Origin: a virus
DNA: 33,900 nt
Strand: one strand, 5' to 3'
Virus record (IMG/VR): IMGVR_UViG_3300031720_000011
Location: 1-33,900 of that record
Part shown: one piece after another, positions 7,464 through 14,718 of the stretch
Numbering within the stretch: position 1 is the stretch's first letter
How the letters are laid out: each line of letters begins with the position of its first letter
The notes under the pieces: generated by a model
Seen by the model: only the letters and a program-made list of their open reading frames with translations
Databases searched by the model: none
Told to the model about the DNA's origin: nothing
Translations under genes and position numbers: made by a program

Positions 7464-8614
7464 CAGAGCCCCGCCTTGATCCACGCGCGCCACCGCGGCC
7501 AGAGCGCCGCCCAGTCCAGGTGGGCGACCGCCCCGCGGCAGTAGGCCGCCGCGACCTCGGCCCCCACATCGATCTGCCACGTCAGGGCGCGCTCGATGGC
7601 GTTCGCCGCGTCCTCGGCGCGAAACACCGGCCGCTGCGTCCCGTAGATCCCCTCCAGCCGTAGCTCGCGCACTGGGATCCGCCACTCGCGCTTCGGGATC
7701 AACTCGCGCCCGCCGCCGTAGTCCCCGTGCACGACCGGCGTCCCGGCGGCCAAGCTCTCGACAATCGGGTAGCCGAACCCCTCACCCAGCCCGGGCGCGA
7801 TCGTCACCGCACAGGCGCCGTAGAGGGCGCGCAGCTCCAGGTCTGTGTAGGTCTTGGTGCTCACGGTGACCCGCTTCTGGATCCCGCAATCCTCGACCAA
7901 CTGCGGAATGCTCCACGCCTTGACCAGCACATCGGTGTGCAGCCAGCCGTAGATCGGCACGCCGCGATCCTGCAGCACCTTCAGCGTCTGGCCGTAGAGC
8001 CCGAGATCCTTCCGGGGCTGGTTGGTCGCCACACAGCCCACCACGAGGTCCCGCTGTCGGCAGTGCGGCCCCAGCTCGTGCCGGGCCCAGGCGGGATCCG
8101 CCTCGCCCTCCCCGTTCCGGGTGATCCCGTGCGGCAGGTACGGCACCGCCCCCGCCCGCAGCGGCTTCAGCACCTGGCTCGCCCACCGCCCGTACGCAAT
8201 CACCCGATCCGCCCGCTCGACCGCTTCCCCCGCCGGCCCGCCGATCCCGCCCGGCCAGTTGGTCCCGTCGACCGCGGTGTACGCCCAGATCTGCACCGGC
8301 AGATCGATCCCCCGGTAGTACGCCAGCCGCCCCGGATCCCAGATCAGCCAGAGCACCCCGGGCCGATCCCCGAAGTGACTCCGCCAGATCGCCTCGACAT
8401 AGCTCGCCCCCCAGTCCTCGCCGCGGTGCAGGCGGTCGTCCAGCGGGTAGTGGGGCCAGCGCCGCCACACGGGCGGCACTGGGCCGCCCACGCTCGCCAG
8501 CTCCACCGGCAGATCGCTCTCGACGATCTGGGTGCCCAGATCGCGGAGGATGCGACCCAGCCCGGTGGGTTCCTGCGGGCCGTCGCCCACGAGCATGAGC
8601 GGGGTGCGGATCAT
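7463..8614 (-). CDS. GT4-type glycosyltransferase (GT-B fold)
   Basis: 383 residues. The C-terminal donor domain is clear: VVGCVATNQPRKDLGLYGQT (strand and conserved Arg/Lys), TDLELRALYGACAVTIAP, and the E-x7-E signature in GEGFGYPIVESLAAGTPVV, followed by a GGGREL loop that contacts the nucleotide. The N-terminal half (MLVGDGPQEPTGLGRILRDL) has the glycine-rich acceptor-domain opening. GT4 enzymes are retaining transferases using NDP or GDP sugars. It is the promoter-proximal member of the glycan cassette. ATG at 8614 follows the next upstream stop by 16 nt, with only a weak ribosome site (GGATC). Substrate unknown. Confidence 0.88.
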   Translation of the reverse strand: MIRTPLMLVGDGPQEPTGLGRILRDLGTQIVESDLPVELASVGGPVPPVWRRWPHYPLDDRLHRGEDWGASYVEAIWRSHFGDRPGVLWLIWDPGRLAYYRGIDLPVQIWAYTAVDGTNWPGGIGGPAGEAVERADRVIAYGRWASQVLKPLRAGAVPYLPHGITRNGEGEADPAWARHELGPHCRQRDLVVGCVATNQPRKDLGLYGQTLKVLQDRGVPIYGWLHTDVLVKAWSIPQLVEDCGIQKRVTVSTKTYTDLELRALYGACAVTIAPGLGEGFGYPIVESLAAGTPVVHGDYGGGRELIPKREWRIPVRELRLEGIYGTQRPVFRAEDAANAIERALTWQIDVGAEVAAAYCRGAVAHLDWAALWPRWRAWIKAGL

Positions 8615-8630
8615 CGGGGGATCCTGATCC

Positions 8631-8963
8631 TTAGATCACCGGCGGGGCCTCTCCAGCGGGGGGCACGCCCGCCGGAGGCGCCTGCGCCGGTCGACGCCGC
8701 GGCGGAGGCGAGGCCGCCGCGGGGGCCGCTGCGGGGGGCACGGCTGACACGGTCGTCGTCCCGATCTCAGCGACGGCGGGGGCGCCGGCGGTCTGTGGTG
8801 CGCCTTTCCGCGGGCTGGGCGCCGGCTTGCCGCCTTGCGGCTTCGGCGTCCTGAGCTGCACCGCCCGCCCGGCCAGCTGCAGCACCAGCCGGGCCGCCTC
8901 CAGGGGCGCCGTTCCGAAGTACTCCAAGACCTGCACCGCCTCCAGTTCCTTTTTGCGTGGCAT
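8631..8963 (-). CDS. 110-residue conserved-type phage protein with Pro/Ala tail
   Basis: The N-terminal 40 residues (MPRKKELEAVQVLEYFGTAP then LEAARLVLQLAGRAV) match a small helical protein family I associate with environmental tailed phages. The rest is a Pro/Ala-rich disordered tail (PPAAAPAAASPPPRRRP). GTG 8966 and ATG 8963 are both possible; AGGAG lies 5 nt before the ATG. Its 5' half lies within the end of the neighbouring frame (8767-9129), an unusually long overlap. Confidence 0.65.
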   Translation of the reverse strand: MPRKKELEAVQVLEYFGTAPLEAARLVLQLAGRAVQLRTPKPQGGKPAPSPRKGAPQTAGAPAVAEIGTTTVSAVPPAAAPAAASPPPRRRPAQAPPAGVPPAGEAPPVI

Positions 8964-9129
8964 CACGACTCCTCGACGGCTCCGGGGCCAGCGCGATCCC
9001 GTGCATGTCCATCACGTCGCCGTCAAAGACGTGATCGTACCCAGCGGCGCGGAGGCGATCGGCGATCGCCTCCCACGCCCCCCGCGGGATCTCCAGCACG
9101 GCGTAGGTGTAGGTGAAGCTGGGCGGCAT
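8767..9129 (-). CDS. Conserved-type phage protein with out-of-frame C-terminal extension
   Basis: The first 50 or so residues look genuine: MPPSFTYTYAVLEIPRGAWE, AIADRLRAAGYDHVF, MDMHGIALAPEP. After that the frame runs on without a stop through Gly/Arg-rich sequence lying over the next gene. One extra C in the CCCC tract near 8988 would end this gene at a TGA overlapping the next start (TGATG at 8963), as at nearly every other junction here. So the true protein is probably about 55-60 residues, and the extension reflects a sequencing indel or a recent mutation. Function unknown. Confidence 0.55.
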   Translation of the reverse strand: MPPSFTYTYAVLEIPRGAWEAIADRLRAAGYDHVFDGDVMDMHGIALAPEPSRSRDATQKGTGGGAGLGVLRNGAPGGGPAGAAAGRAGGAAQDAEAARRQAGAQPAERRTTDRRRPRRR

Positions 9130-9147
9130 GGCGCCGGCAGCCTACGC

Positions 9148-9813
9148 CTACGCGCGCACGTTGTCGAGGTTGGCGAAGGCCCGCAGCATCGCGCCGCAGG
9201 TGCACTGGATCTGGGTCGGCACCATCCCCGAGGCGTCCTTCCCCCCGTTGGGCAGATCTTCCTGGTAGTAGCCCGATCCGCACCCCGGGCGCCCCTGGAC
9301 CTCTTGGATGCTGCCGTTGGCGTCCTTCACCCGGATGTTGCGATCCGGGCTGCACTTCCAGCTGTAGCGGATGTCGGCGCCGAACTCTTTTTTGGCCTGC
9401 TGCTTCATCAGGTCGATGTAGCCCCGGTTGGTCGCCGGCTTCTGCTGCACCTTGAGCGCCCGCAGCAGGTAGTCCATGTCGGAGGCGTAGATCGTCTTGT
9501 CCTTCCCCCGGGTCCGCTCCTCGTTGCTGATCCGGGTCTCGAACGGCTCGCCGTTGCTCCGCCCGCCGGGTGACTGGACGATCTGCAGCGGGTGGTCGCG
9601 GTCGAAGATGGCCCGGATCCGCTGCGGTGGGGTCTTGGCCGGGGTGTCGTAGACATCCCAGATACTGCTCAGATCATCCGGGAGCCGGAACCGGTACGAC
9701 CCGGGCTGCGGCGGCTCGCGAAAGGTGCCGAACTCCGGCAGGTCGGCGAGGGCCTGGCCGGCGGTGGGGAGGGCTTCCTCTTTGAGCCCGAGATCCTGTA
9801 ACGACTTACCCAT
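9148..9813 (-). CDS. 221-residue protein with zinc-like C-terminus; possible ssDNA-binding partner
   Basis: Starts MGKSLQDLGLKEEALPTAG with GGAGG 6 nt upstream of the ATG. A beta-rich core includes GSYRFRLPDDLSSIWDVYD, AIFDRDHPLQIVQSP and a conserved-looking FETRISNEERTRGKDK. The C-terminal third has cysteines in YSWKCSPDRN, GRPGCGSGYY and IQCTCGAM that could bind zinc. Its place immediately downstream of a RecA-fold ATPase and near a Cas4-like nuclease resembles phage recombination modules in which this slot holds a single-strand binding protein. That is inference from context only; no OB-fold signature is readable. Confidence 0.6.
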   Translation of the reverse strand: MGKSLQDLGLKEEALPTAGQALADLPEFGTFREPPQPGSYRFRLPDDLSSIWDVYDTPAKTPPQRIRAIFDRDHPLQIVQSPGGRSNGEPFETRISNEERTRGKDKTIYASDMDYLLRALKVQQKPATNRGYIDLMKQQAKKEFGADIRYSWKCSPDRNIRVKDANGSIQEVQGRPGCGSGYYQEDLPNGGKDASGMVPTQIQCTCGAMLRAFANLDNVRA

Positions 9814-9844
9814 GAGACTCCTCCTCTATAAACGGTTGTACGAG

Positions 9845-11413
9845 TTACGACCCTGGCACTCGGGCGGGTGGCCGCATCCCCGGCGGCGGCGGGGCCGTCG
9901 TCCCGGTCGGGATCACCGCGGGGATCACCGTGACGACCGGCACGACCGGCGTGGCCGGGGTGGCCATGGCCGGCCCGACGATCGGCGCCTGCACCGGTGG
10001 CGGTGGGGCTGGGGTGGGGATCTGGATCGCCGGCGCGCTCTCCGGTGCCGCGGCCGCCCGGCGCTTGCGCGGCTGGGCGACCATCAACGGCGCGCCCGCG
10101 CTTCCGCCCGCCGGGGCGCCTGCGAGCGGCGTGCCGGCGACGCTCGGCATCGGGGCCGCCGGGGCTGGGCTCGACGCGCCCGGCACCGCGGTCAAGGCCG
10201 CCGGGGTGGGTGCCCCCGCCTGCACCATCTGCGCCCCGAGCGTCTCGACCACGACCGCCTCGCCGTACTCCATGATCCCGGCGGGGATCCCTGGCGCCTC
10301 GGCGACGTCGTCGACTTGGAGACTGCGCCGCAGATCCTCGTCGAGCATCTTGTAGACGCTCCCGAGGTTCACGACCGTATAGGGCTGGAGGAGATCCGCC
10401 GCCGGATCCACTAGCTTGTCGGGCACGCCGGTCGGGCTCGCGCTCGTCTTCAGCAGATGGCGCCGGCCCTGCGGGTCAATGAACGGCCGCAGGTAGAGCG
10501 TGAAGCAGCTCCGCCCCTGCTCGTCGTTGGTCTTGCCCATCTCCATCACATTGCCGAACCACGCCGACGCCTCATCCGTCGCGGCGCGCCCCGGCAGCTT
10601 CGGCCCGACGATCGGCAGCCCGCCCTCGTCGGTCGCTTCCATCGAGAGGGCGGTGAAGACCGGCCCCTCGACCAGGTACGGGATCGTGAGGGAGTTGTTC
10701 ACAAACTGGTGGCCGCGAGTCTGGCCAAAGCCGACGTCGGCGCGGTTGTTGCCGCCGAACTTCTGGGATCCGCTCACCACCACGCCGCCGAACGCCGCCT
10801 TCTCGCCGCCGATCAGCCCCTCGCCGCGCTGCAGATCCATGTGATCCAGGACCACGTCGGTCATGCTGGTGAGCGAGTCGAACCCCACCCCGCCCACCGC
10901 CTCGAACCCCTTGGTGCGCTGCGCCTCTTCGCGCACCCGCAGATCCGGCTGCGGCACGAACGCCCCGCACGGTGTGCAGAACATCGGCGTGACCAGGCTG
11001 ATCGCCGGCACCACGGCGAGCGGATGCCCCTTGCTGCAGGTGACGTGGTACTTCACCGTGACCGGCGCCACCAGCGGTACGGCGGGCGAGGTCTCGCCGG
11101 TCTCGGGGTTGATCTGGCGGGGCCAGTACCCGCGGCTGGCGAGGTGGAGCGTCTCCAGCCCGAGCCCCGGCGCCGACCGCGTCCGCGCGCGCCAGTACCG
11201 GATCAGCCCCTGCTTCATCCGCTTCTGCACGTCGGTCGGGATCGCGCCGCCGTCCCAGGAGTAGAGCAGGAGGATCTTCCGATGCGTCTCCCAGAGGTAC
11301 TCCGCAAACCCCTTGTAGAGGGAGGTCTTGCCACTCCCGGGGACGCCGATGATCAGCGCCGCGGTGAACATCCGGTGGAGGCGTGCGACGGGCTGAGTAG
11401 TCTGGTCGGTCAT
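9845..11413 (-). CDS. RecA-fold/AAA ATPase (Sak4-like core) with zinc insertion and Pro/Ala tail
   Basis: 522 residues. Walker A is GVPGSGKT at residues 23-30. A RecA-like Walker B, GGVGFDSLTSMTDVV, lies near 175-187, followed by VVVSGSQKFGGNNRADVGFG and GQTRGHQFVNNSL, which resemble the L1/L2-side segments of Sak4-type phage ATPases. An insertion carries CSKGH (126-130) and CTPC (146-149), a probable zinc site. Residues about 395-522 are a Pro/Ala/Thr-rich disordered tail. Sak4-like proteins act with single-strand binding proteins in phage recombination; this one is about twice the usual size. ATG at 11413 overlaps the upstream stop (ATGA); the long open extension upstream of it is a shadow of the next gene. 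The exact subfamily is uncertain. Confidence 0.78.
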   Translation of the reverse strand: MTDQTTQPVARLHRMFTAALIIGVPGSGKTSLYKGFAEYLWETHRKILLLYSWDGGAIPTDVQKRMKQGLIRYWRARTRSAPGLGLETLHLASRGYWPRQINPETGETSPAVPLVAPVTVKYHVTCSKGHPLAVVPAISLVTPMFCTPCGAFVPQPDLRVREEAQRTKGFEAVGGVGFDSLTSMTDVVLDHMDLQRGEGLIGGEKAAFGGVVVSGSQKFGGNNRADVGFGQTRGHQFVNNSLTIPYLVEGPVFTALSMEATDEGGLPIVGPKLPGRAATDEASAWFGNVMEMGKTNDEQGRSCFTLYLRPFIDPQGRRHLLKTSASPTGVPDKLVDPAADLLQPYTVVNLGSVYKMLDEDLRRSLQVDDVAEAPGIPAGIMEYGEAVVVETLGAQMVQAGAPTPAALTAVPGASSPAPAAPMPSVAGTPLAGAPAGGSAGAPLMVAQPRKRRAAAAPESAPAIQIPTPAPPPPVQAPIVGPAMATPATPVVPVVTVIPAVIPTGTTAPPPPGMRPPARVPGS

Positions 11414-11643
11414 GTGGGATCCTGATCCGGTGTCTGTGTGGTCTGCTGCTGGGCGATCCGCGTCGTCCACGTCTCGGTGGGCGGCGCAGTATGCCGCTCG
11501 ATCAAGATCTGTGTCAAGGGGGCGGCGGGATCCCGATCCGGATCCCCCTGACAGGAGCGCCACCACTGGATCTCGATCGTCTCGCCGACGGCGGCGTAGA
11601 TGGTGCGGACCTGCAACGCGGGGCCTTCCTTGGTGGGATCCAC
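11410..11643 (-). CDS. 77-residue hypothetical protein
   Basis: GTG at 11643 follows GGAGG at 7 nt and directly abuts the upstream stop. The sequence starts VDPTKEGPALQVRTIYAAVG and contains a beta-rich middle (ETIEIQWWRSCQ) and a Thr/Gln-rich end (IAQQQTTQTPDQ). No motif recognised. It is coupled to the ATPase gene by an ATGA overlap. Confidence 0.55.
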   Translation of the reverse strand: MDPTKEGPALQVRTIYAAVGETIEIQWWRSCQGDPDRDPAAPLTQILIERHTAPPTETWTTRIAQQQTTQTPDQDPT

Positions 11644-12210
11644 TCATGCCTCCGTGCGCAGCTGCGCGATGAGCGCCCGGGCCTCGTCGACCGAGCACCA
11701 CTCGCCGGTGGTGATCTCCTCCGGCCCCTGGCTGAGGATCTGATCCGTGAAGATCTCCAGGGCGGCGACGATCGTGCGGCGCGCTTTCCCTGCTGGGGCC
11801 AGCGTCTCCATATCGGCGGTCACCGGGGGCGCCTGCGCGACGTGGCCGATCGCGAGGAAGTAGCCGGCGACGAATGCCTCGGCCAGCGTCGCCTGCGGAT
11901 GGGCCTCCGCCCACGCCTCCGCGGCCGGCAGCAGGAGTGGCGCGCGCGCCTCTAGTCCTCGCCGAAACTGAGGATCCGTCGGCGGCGCCATAGCGGGCGG
12001 CGGCGGCTGCACCCCCACGTGGTACCCCGGCTGCCCCGCCCCGCAGTGCGCGCACCCCCCGCCGAGCGGCCCTTCATTGAGCACGCCGCACGCCGGGCAC
12101 TTCCACGGCGCGTGCTGGTGGGCCTCTGGGCCGTCGTAGTGGCCGGCGGAGATCTCGCCGCCGCGGGCGCCGACCAGCGGCTCGCCGCCGTAGAAGGTCC
12201 GCTCAGGCAC
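11644..12210 (-). CDS. 188-residue protein with N-terminal zinc ribbon
   Basis: GTG at 12210 is chosen because it overlaps the stop of the preceding zinc-finger gene (12203-12205) and the frame upstream is a shadow. Near residues 37-58 is a four-cysteine ribbon, WKCPACGVLNEG then GCAHCGAGQPG. After a Pro-rich linker (VQPPPPAMAPPTDP) the C-terminal part is helical (EAWAEAHPQATLAEAFVAGY, ALIAQLRTEA). It is probably a nucleic-acid or protein-binding accessory of the replication module; no catalytic motif seen. Confidence 0.65.
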   Translation of the reverse strand: MPERTFYGGEPLVGARGGEISAGHYDGPEAHQHAPWKCPACGVLNEGPLGGGCAHCGAGQPGYHVGVQPPPPAMAPPTDPQFRRGLEARAPLLLPAAEAWAEAHPQATLAEAFVAGYFLAIGHVAQAPPVTADMETLAPAGKARRTIVAALEIFTDQILSQGPEEITTGEWCSVDEARALIAQLRTEA

Positions 12211-12394
12211 GCCGGATCCTCGCCGACTCCCGCGCCGCCAGCGCCGACACCGCGCACTTGGGCGAGCAGTAGTCGGCCGGCTTCTCGTACGGGTTCGCTT
12301 GCATCGACACGTTGATCCAGCCGAGCGGCGGGAGGCCGTACTCGGTGGGATCGACCTTGGCGCCGCACTCGTCACAGATGATCGGTCGGCTCAT
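12203..12394 (-). CDS. 63-residue phage zinc-finger protein
   Basis: MSRPIICDECGAKVDPTEYG, then LPPLGWINVSM and YCSPKCAVSALAARES: two Cys pairs (CxxC and CxxxC) around a GLPPxGW core, a layout that recurs in phage small zinc-finger proteins. ATG at 12394 overlaps the Cas4-like gene's stop (ATGA). The role is unknown, probably binding of nucleic acid or a partner enzyme. Confidence 0.75.
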   Translation of the reverse strand: MSRPIICDECGAKVDPTEYGLPPLGWINVSMQANPYEKPADYCSPKCAVSALAARESARIRRA

Positions 12395-13788
12395 TCGAGT
12401 TCTCCTTCGTCCAGCTCCGCATCCTCCGGCAGCAGCCCTCGCCCGATCGCCTGATCCAGCTCCGTCTGGTGGTGGGGCCGGCGCGGCACGTACCCGCCGC
12501 TCCCCAGCGGATCCGTCCAGCCTTCCTCTTTGTGGCAGATCCCGTAGAACTCGCACTGATGATCCCGCCCGAAGGGCCGGCAATTCCAGCTCTGCGGATT
12601 CATCTTGTCGAGCAGCGCCTGGTACTCCGGGCTCGCCCAGCTCTGTGTCAGGCCGGCCTCGTAGAGCGCCCAGAGCACCCCCTGCCAGCGCTCCTCCTCG
12701 CCGATCATCGCCTGCCGCACCGAGGCGATCTGGTGATCCTGCCGGTTCATCGGGCCGAGGACGAAGCACACGCGATCCAGCACACTCGCCGGCAGCATCC
12801 GCACCCAGAACTCCCCAGGGGTGAGCGCCGGATCCTGCCGCCGGTAGGCCTCCCACACGGGGTAGTCGCTCTGCTCTAGCGCCCACACCCCAGTCCGCTC
12901 GTGCGCCCGGCTCGCTCGCTTCACCTCGCCCTGATCGGTGATCCACTCATACGCCGGCAGCCAGTCGTCCGCCATGAGCGGCGGGTTGCCCGGGCGGCGG
13001 TACCCATAGCAGAGGCTACTGAGCTGCTTGCGCCGTCCCTCGGGGTCCTTTTTGTCCCGCCGCCGGGCGCCCTTCTGCAGGCCCACGATGAACAGCTCGG
13101 TGACCTCGGCCCCAAACAACCGATCCACGTCCAGCGTGCCGATCCCCAACTGCGGATCGCTCTCCCACTGATCCGCCCACGCATCCGACTCCCAGCCGGT
13201 GGTCTTGAACTCGAAGTACGCGAGGGTGGTGGCGCCTCTCCGCTGCGCGAGGATGTCATTGCGCAGCATCAGCCCCTTCCCCTGGCAGCCGCGCGCCACA
13301 TGATCCGCCAGTGGCAGCGGCCCCGCCCCGCAGGTGCAGGTGAGGAAGTGCAGGCGCTCCTCTTCCACACTCAGGATCCGGTAGGCCTGATGGAGCCAGG
13401 GGAGGAACTTGATCCGCAGCGCCCACAGCAGGCCGCCGATCAGGAGCTGCTGCTCCAGGATGGTCTCGGCGGTATGTTCCGAGCTGAGGATCCCGAGGAA
13501 GCCGCGCGCCTCGACCCGCTGGACGTAGGCGGCACAGACCTCGCCGATGATCGCGCGGGTCTCCTCCAGTGTGGGCAGGCGGTCGTGCTGCTGGAGGATG
13601 GCGCCGAACCGCGCGATCCCTGTGTGGGTATAGATCCCGGTGGCGAGCGGCAGGCTGTCCTGCTTGGTGGTGATCCCGTAGCCGGTCGGGCCCCAGTGGT
13701 AGCCGAGCAGGCGCTGCCGGGGGCAGCGCCCCGTGCCGACCTTGTAGCGCGATCGATCGTTCAGCCAGAGCGTGAGCGGCGCGTCCAT
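12391..13788 (-). CDS. Cas4-like PD-(D/E)XK nuclease with Fe-S cysteines
   Basis: 465 residues. The nuclease core has LRNDILAQRR (D about 178) and YFEFKTTG (E193-x-K195), the D...ExK motif of the RecB/Cas4 clan. Four cysteines are placed as in Cas4 and AddB: C22 in GRCPRQRLLGYHWG and C403, C412 and C418 in NCRPFGRDHQCEFYGICH, expected to hold a 4Fe-4S cluster. Additional cysteines lie in FLTCTCGAG (about 150-153). Phage Cas4-like nucleases are exonucleases used in recombination and end processing, which fits the RecA-fold ATPase two genes downstream. No CRISPR genes are near. ATG at 13788; ribosome site weak (TGAGG). Confidence 0.85.
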   Translation of the reverse strand: MDAPLTLWLNDRSRYKVGTGRCPRQRLLGYHWGPTGYGITTKQDSLPLATGIYTHTGIARFGAILQQHDRLPTLEETRAIIGEVCAAYVQRVEARGFLGILSSEHTAETILEQQLLIGGLLWALRIKFLPWLHQAYRILSVEEERLHFLTCTCGAGPLPLADHVARGCQGKGLMLRNDILAQRRGATTLAYFEFKTTGWESDAWADQWESDPQLGIGTLDVDRLFGAEVTELFIVGLQKGARRRDKKDPEGRRKQLSSLCYGYRRPGNPPLMADDWLPAYEWITDQGEVKRASRAHERTGVWALEQSDYPVWEAYRRQDPALTPGEFWVRMLPASVLDRVCFVLGPMNRQDHQIASVRQAMIGEEERWQGVLWALYEAGLTQSWASPEYQALLDKMNPQSWNCRPFGRDHQCEFYGICHKEEGWTDPLGSGGYVPRRPHHQTELDQAIGRGLLPEDAELDEGELE

Positions 13789-13855
13789 CGGGGGCCTCAG
13801 CGGATCCGGAGTGTGTCCTGTGTCCTGGAGTTCTCTGTCGACGCCGCGTTCTAGC

Positions 13856-14143
13856 TCACTGGGGATCCCGCTGCCGCCGGTACAAGTGCGAGCACCGTGG
13901 CAGATTGTCCCAGCTCTGATCGGTCACCCGGTAGACCAGGCCGTCGGTCAGCACGTAGTCGCCGACCGTCAGCGCCGGATCCGCCTCGCTCATCACCCGC
14001 GGGAGGATCGGCTCGCCGGGCTGCCGGTCAGTCGGATCCAGCACGTACTCGTACCACGTCAGCAGGTGCGTCCGCGCGTTGTGACAGTGCAGGGCGCACC
14101 CGCTGCCGGTCAGCGCGAGCAGTAGGCCGGCCAGGAGGCGCAT
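13856..14143 (-). CDS. 95-residue protein with signal peptide, possibly a lipoprotein
   Basis: Starts MRLLAGLLLALTGSGCALHC, a short positively charged N-terminus and hydrophobic core ending in GSGC. The Cys could be lipidated, but the residue three before it is Gly instead of Leu, so the lipobox is poor; secretion with the Cys in a disulphide is an alternative. A later Cys lies in PRCSHLYRRQ. AGGGG lies 4 nt before the ATG. The product would reach the membrane or periplasm, unusual for an early operon, and may act on the host envelope or superinfection. Confidence 0.62.
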   Translation of the reverse strand: MRLLAGLLLALTGSGCALHCHNARTHLLTWYEYVLDPTDRQPGEPILPRVMSEADPALTVGDYVLTDGLVYRVTDQSWDNLPRCSHLYRRQRDPQ

Positions 14144-14149
14144 CTGCCC

Positions 14150-14458
14150 CTAGCCGCTCGTTCCGGTCGCCGCCGGCGGATCCAAGCTGTCCAGCTCGAA
14201 CCGCAGCGGCACGGCTCCGACCCGCGCGACCGCCGCGAAAAACGCCTGCAGCGCCTCCCGCAGGGCCACGGCCTCGGCCAGATCCTGGCAGTCCACCGTC
14301 CAACTCACGCCCTTCCACATCCGGTGCTGCCCGAGCTGCCGGCGGAAGAGGCTCGGCTGCAGCCGGATCCGGATCGTCTCGCCCGGCTGGCGTTCGTTCG
14401 CCGCATCTTCGAGCGGCGCGTCGATGTGCTCGACGTCCGCGCTATAGCTCGTCTGCAT
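14150..14458 (-). CDS. 102-residue hypothetical protein, first gene of the leftward operon
   Basis: MQTSYSADVEHIDAPLEDAA, then beta strands (ETIRIRLQPSLF, VSWTVDCQDL) and a helix (AEAVALREALQAFFAAV). ATGs at 14464 and 14458 are possible; GAGGG abuts the first and is 6 nt from the second, so the second is preferred. It is the promoter-proximal gene behind 14480-14508, with a leader of about 15 nt. No family recognised. Confidence 0.62.
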   Translation of the reverse strand: MQTSYSADVEHIDAPLEDAANERQPGETIRIRLQPSLFRRQLGQHRMWKGVSWTVDCQDLAEAVALREALQAFFAAVARVGAVPLRFELDSLDPPAATGTSG

Positions 14459-14479
14459 AGCCATCCCTCTACACCCTCT

Positions 14480-14508
14480 ACACTACAGCATCATGCCTAC
14501 AGTGTCAA
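14480..14508 (-). promoter_or_regulatory. Sigma-70-type promoter, leftward
   Basis: Reading leftward: TTGACA at 14508-14503, a 17-nt spacer, TAGTGT at 14485-14480. It drives the main leftward operon. The spacer contains a copy of the AGCATSATG motif found near other promoters. The rest of 14509-14718, up to the rightward ATPase gene, shows no gene I can support. Confidence 0.82.
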
Positions 14509-14718
14509 GCGTGGTGATCTGCACACAGTCTACACCTTCAGGGCGTGAGGCGTAAGGGGCGTTTGTGGTGTTCCACGTGCCACACTACGAAATCTTGGGG
14601 CTTGCGGGGCGATCGAGAAGGGGAGTAGGGTGGGCGGGTTTGAGAGGGAGCGGGCCAGCCTGTCAGAGTTAGCCCGCCCCACAGTTCGCCGATCGCGGAG
14701 AGTCGCCGCGGAGGACCG

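Noticed and set aside
11414-12055. Upstream extension of the RecA-fold ATPase frame
   Set aside because: The extension is Arg/Gly/Asp-rich and antisense-like in composition, while two better genes occupy the same bases in other frames. The ATG at 11413 forms the usual ATGA junction.
13856-14143. Firm lipoprotein call
   Set aside because: The residue at -3 from the Cys is Gly, not Leu, so the lipobox is poor; it was kept as a signal-peptide protein with the lipid state open.
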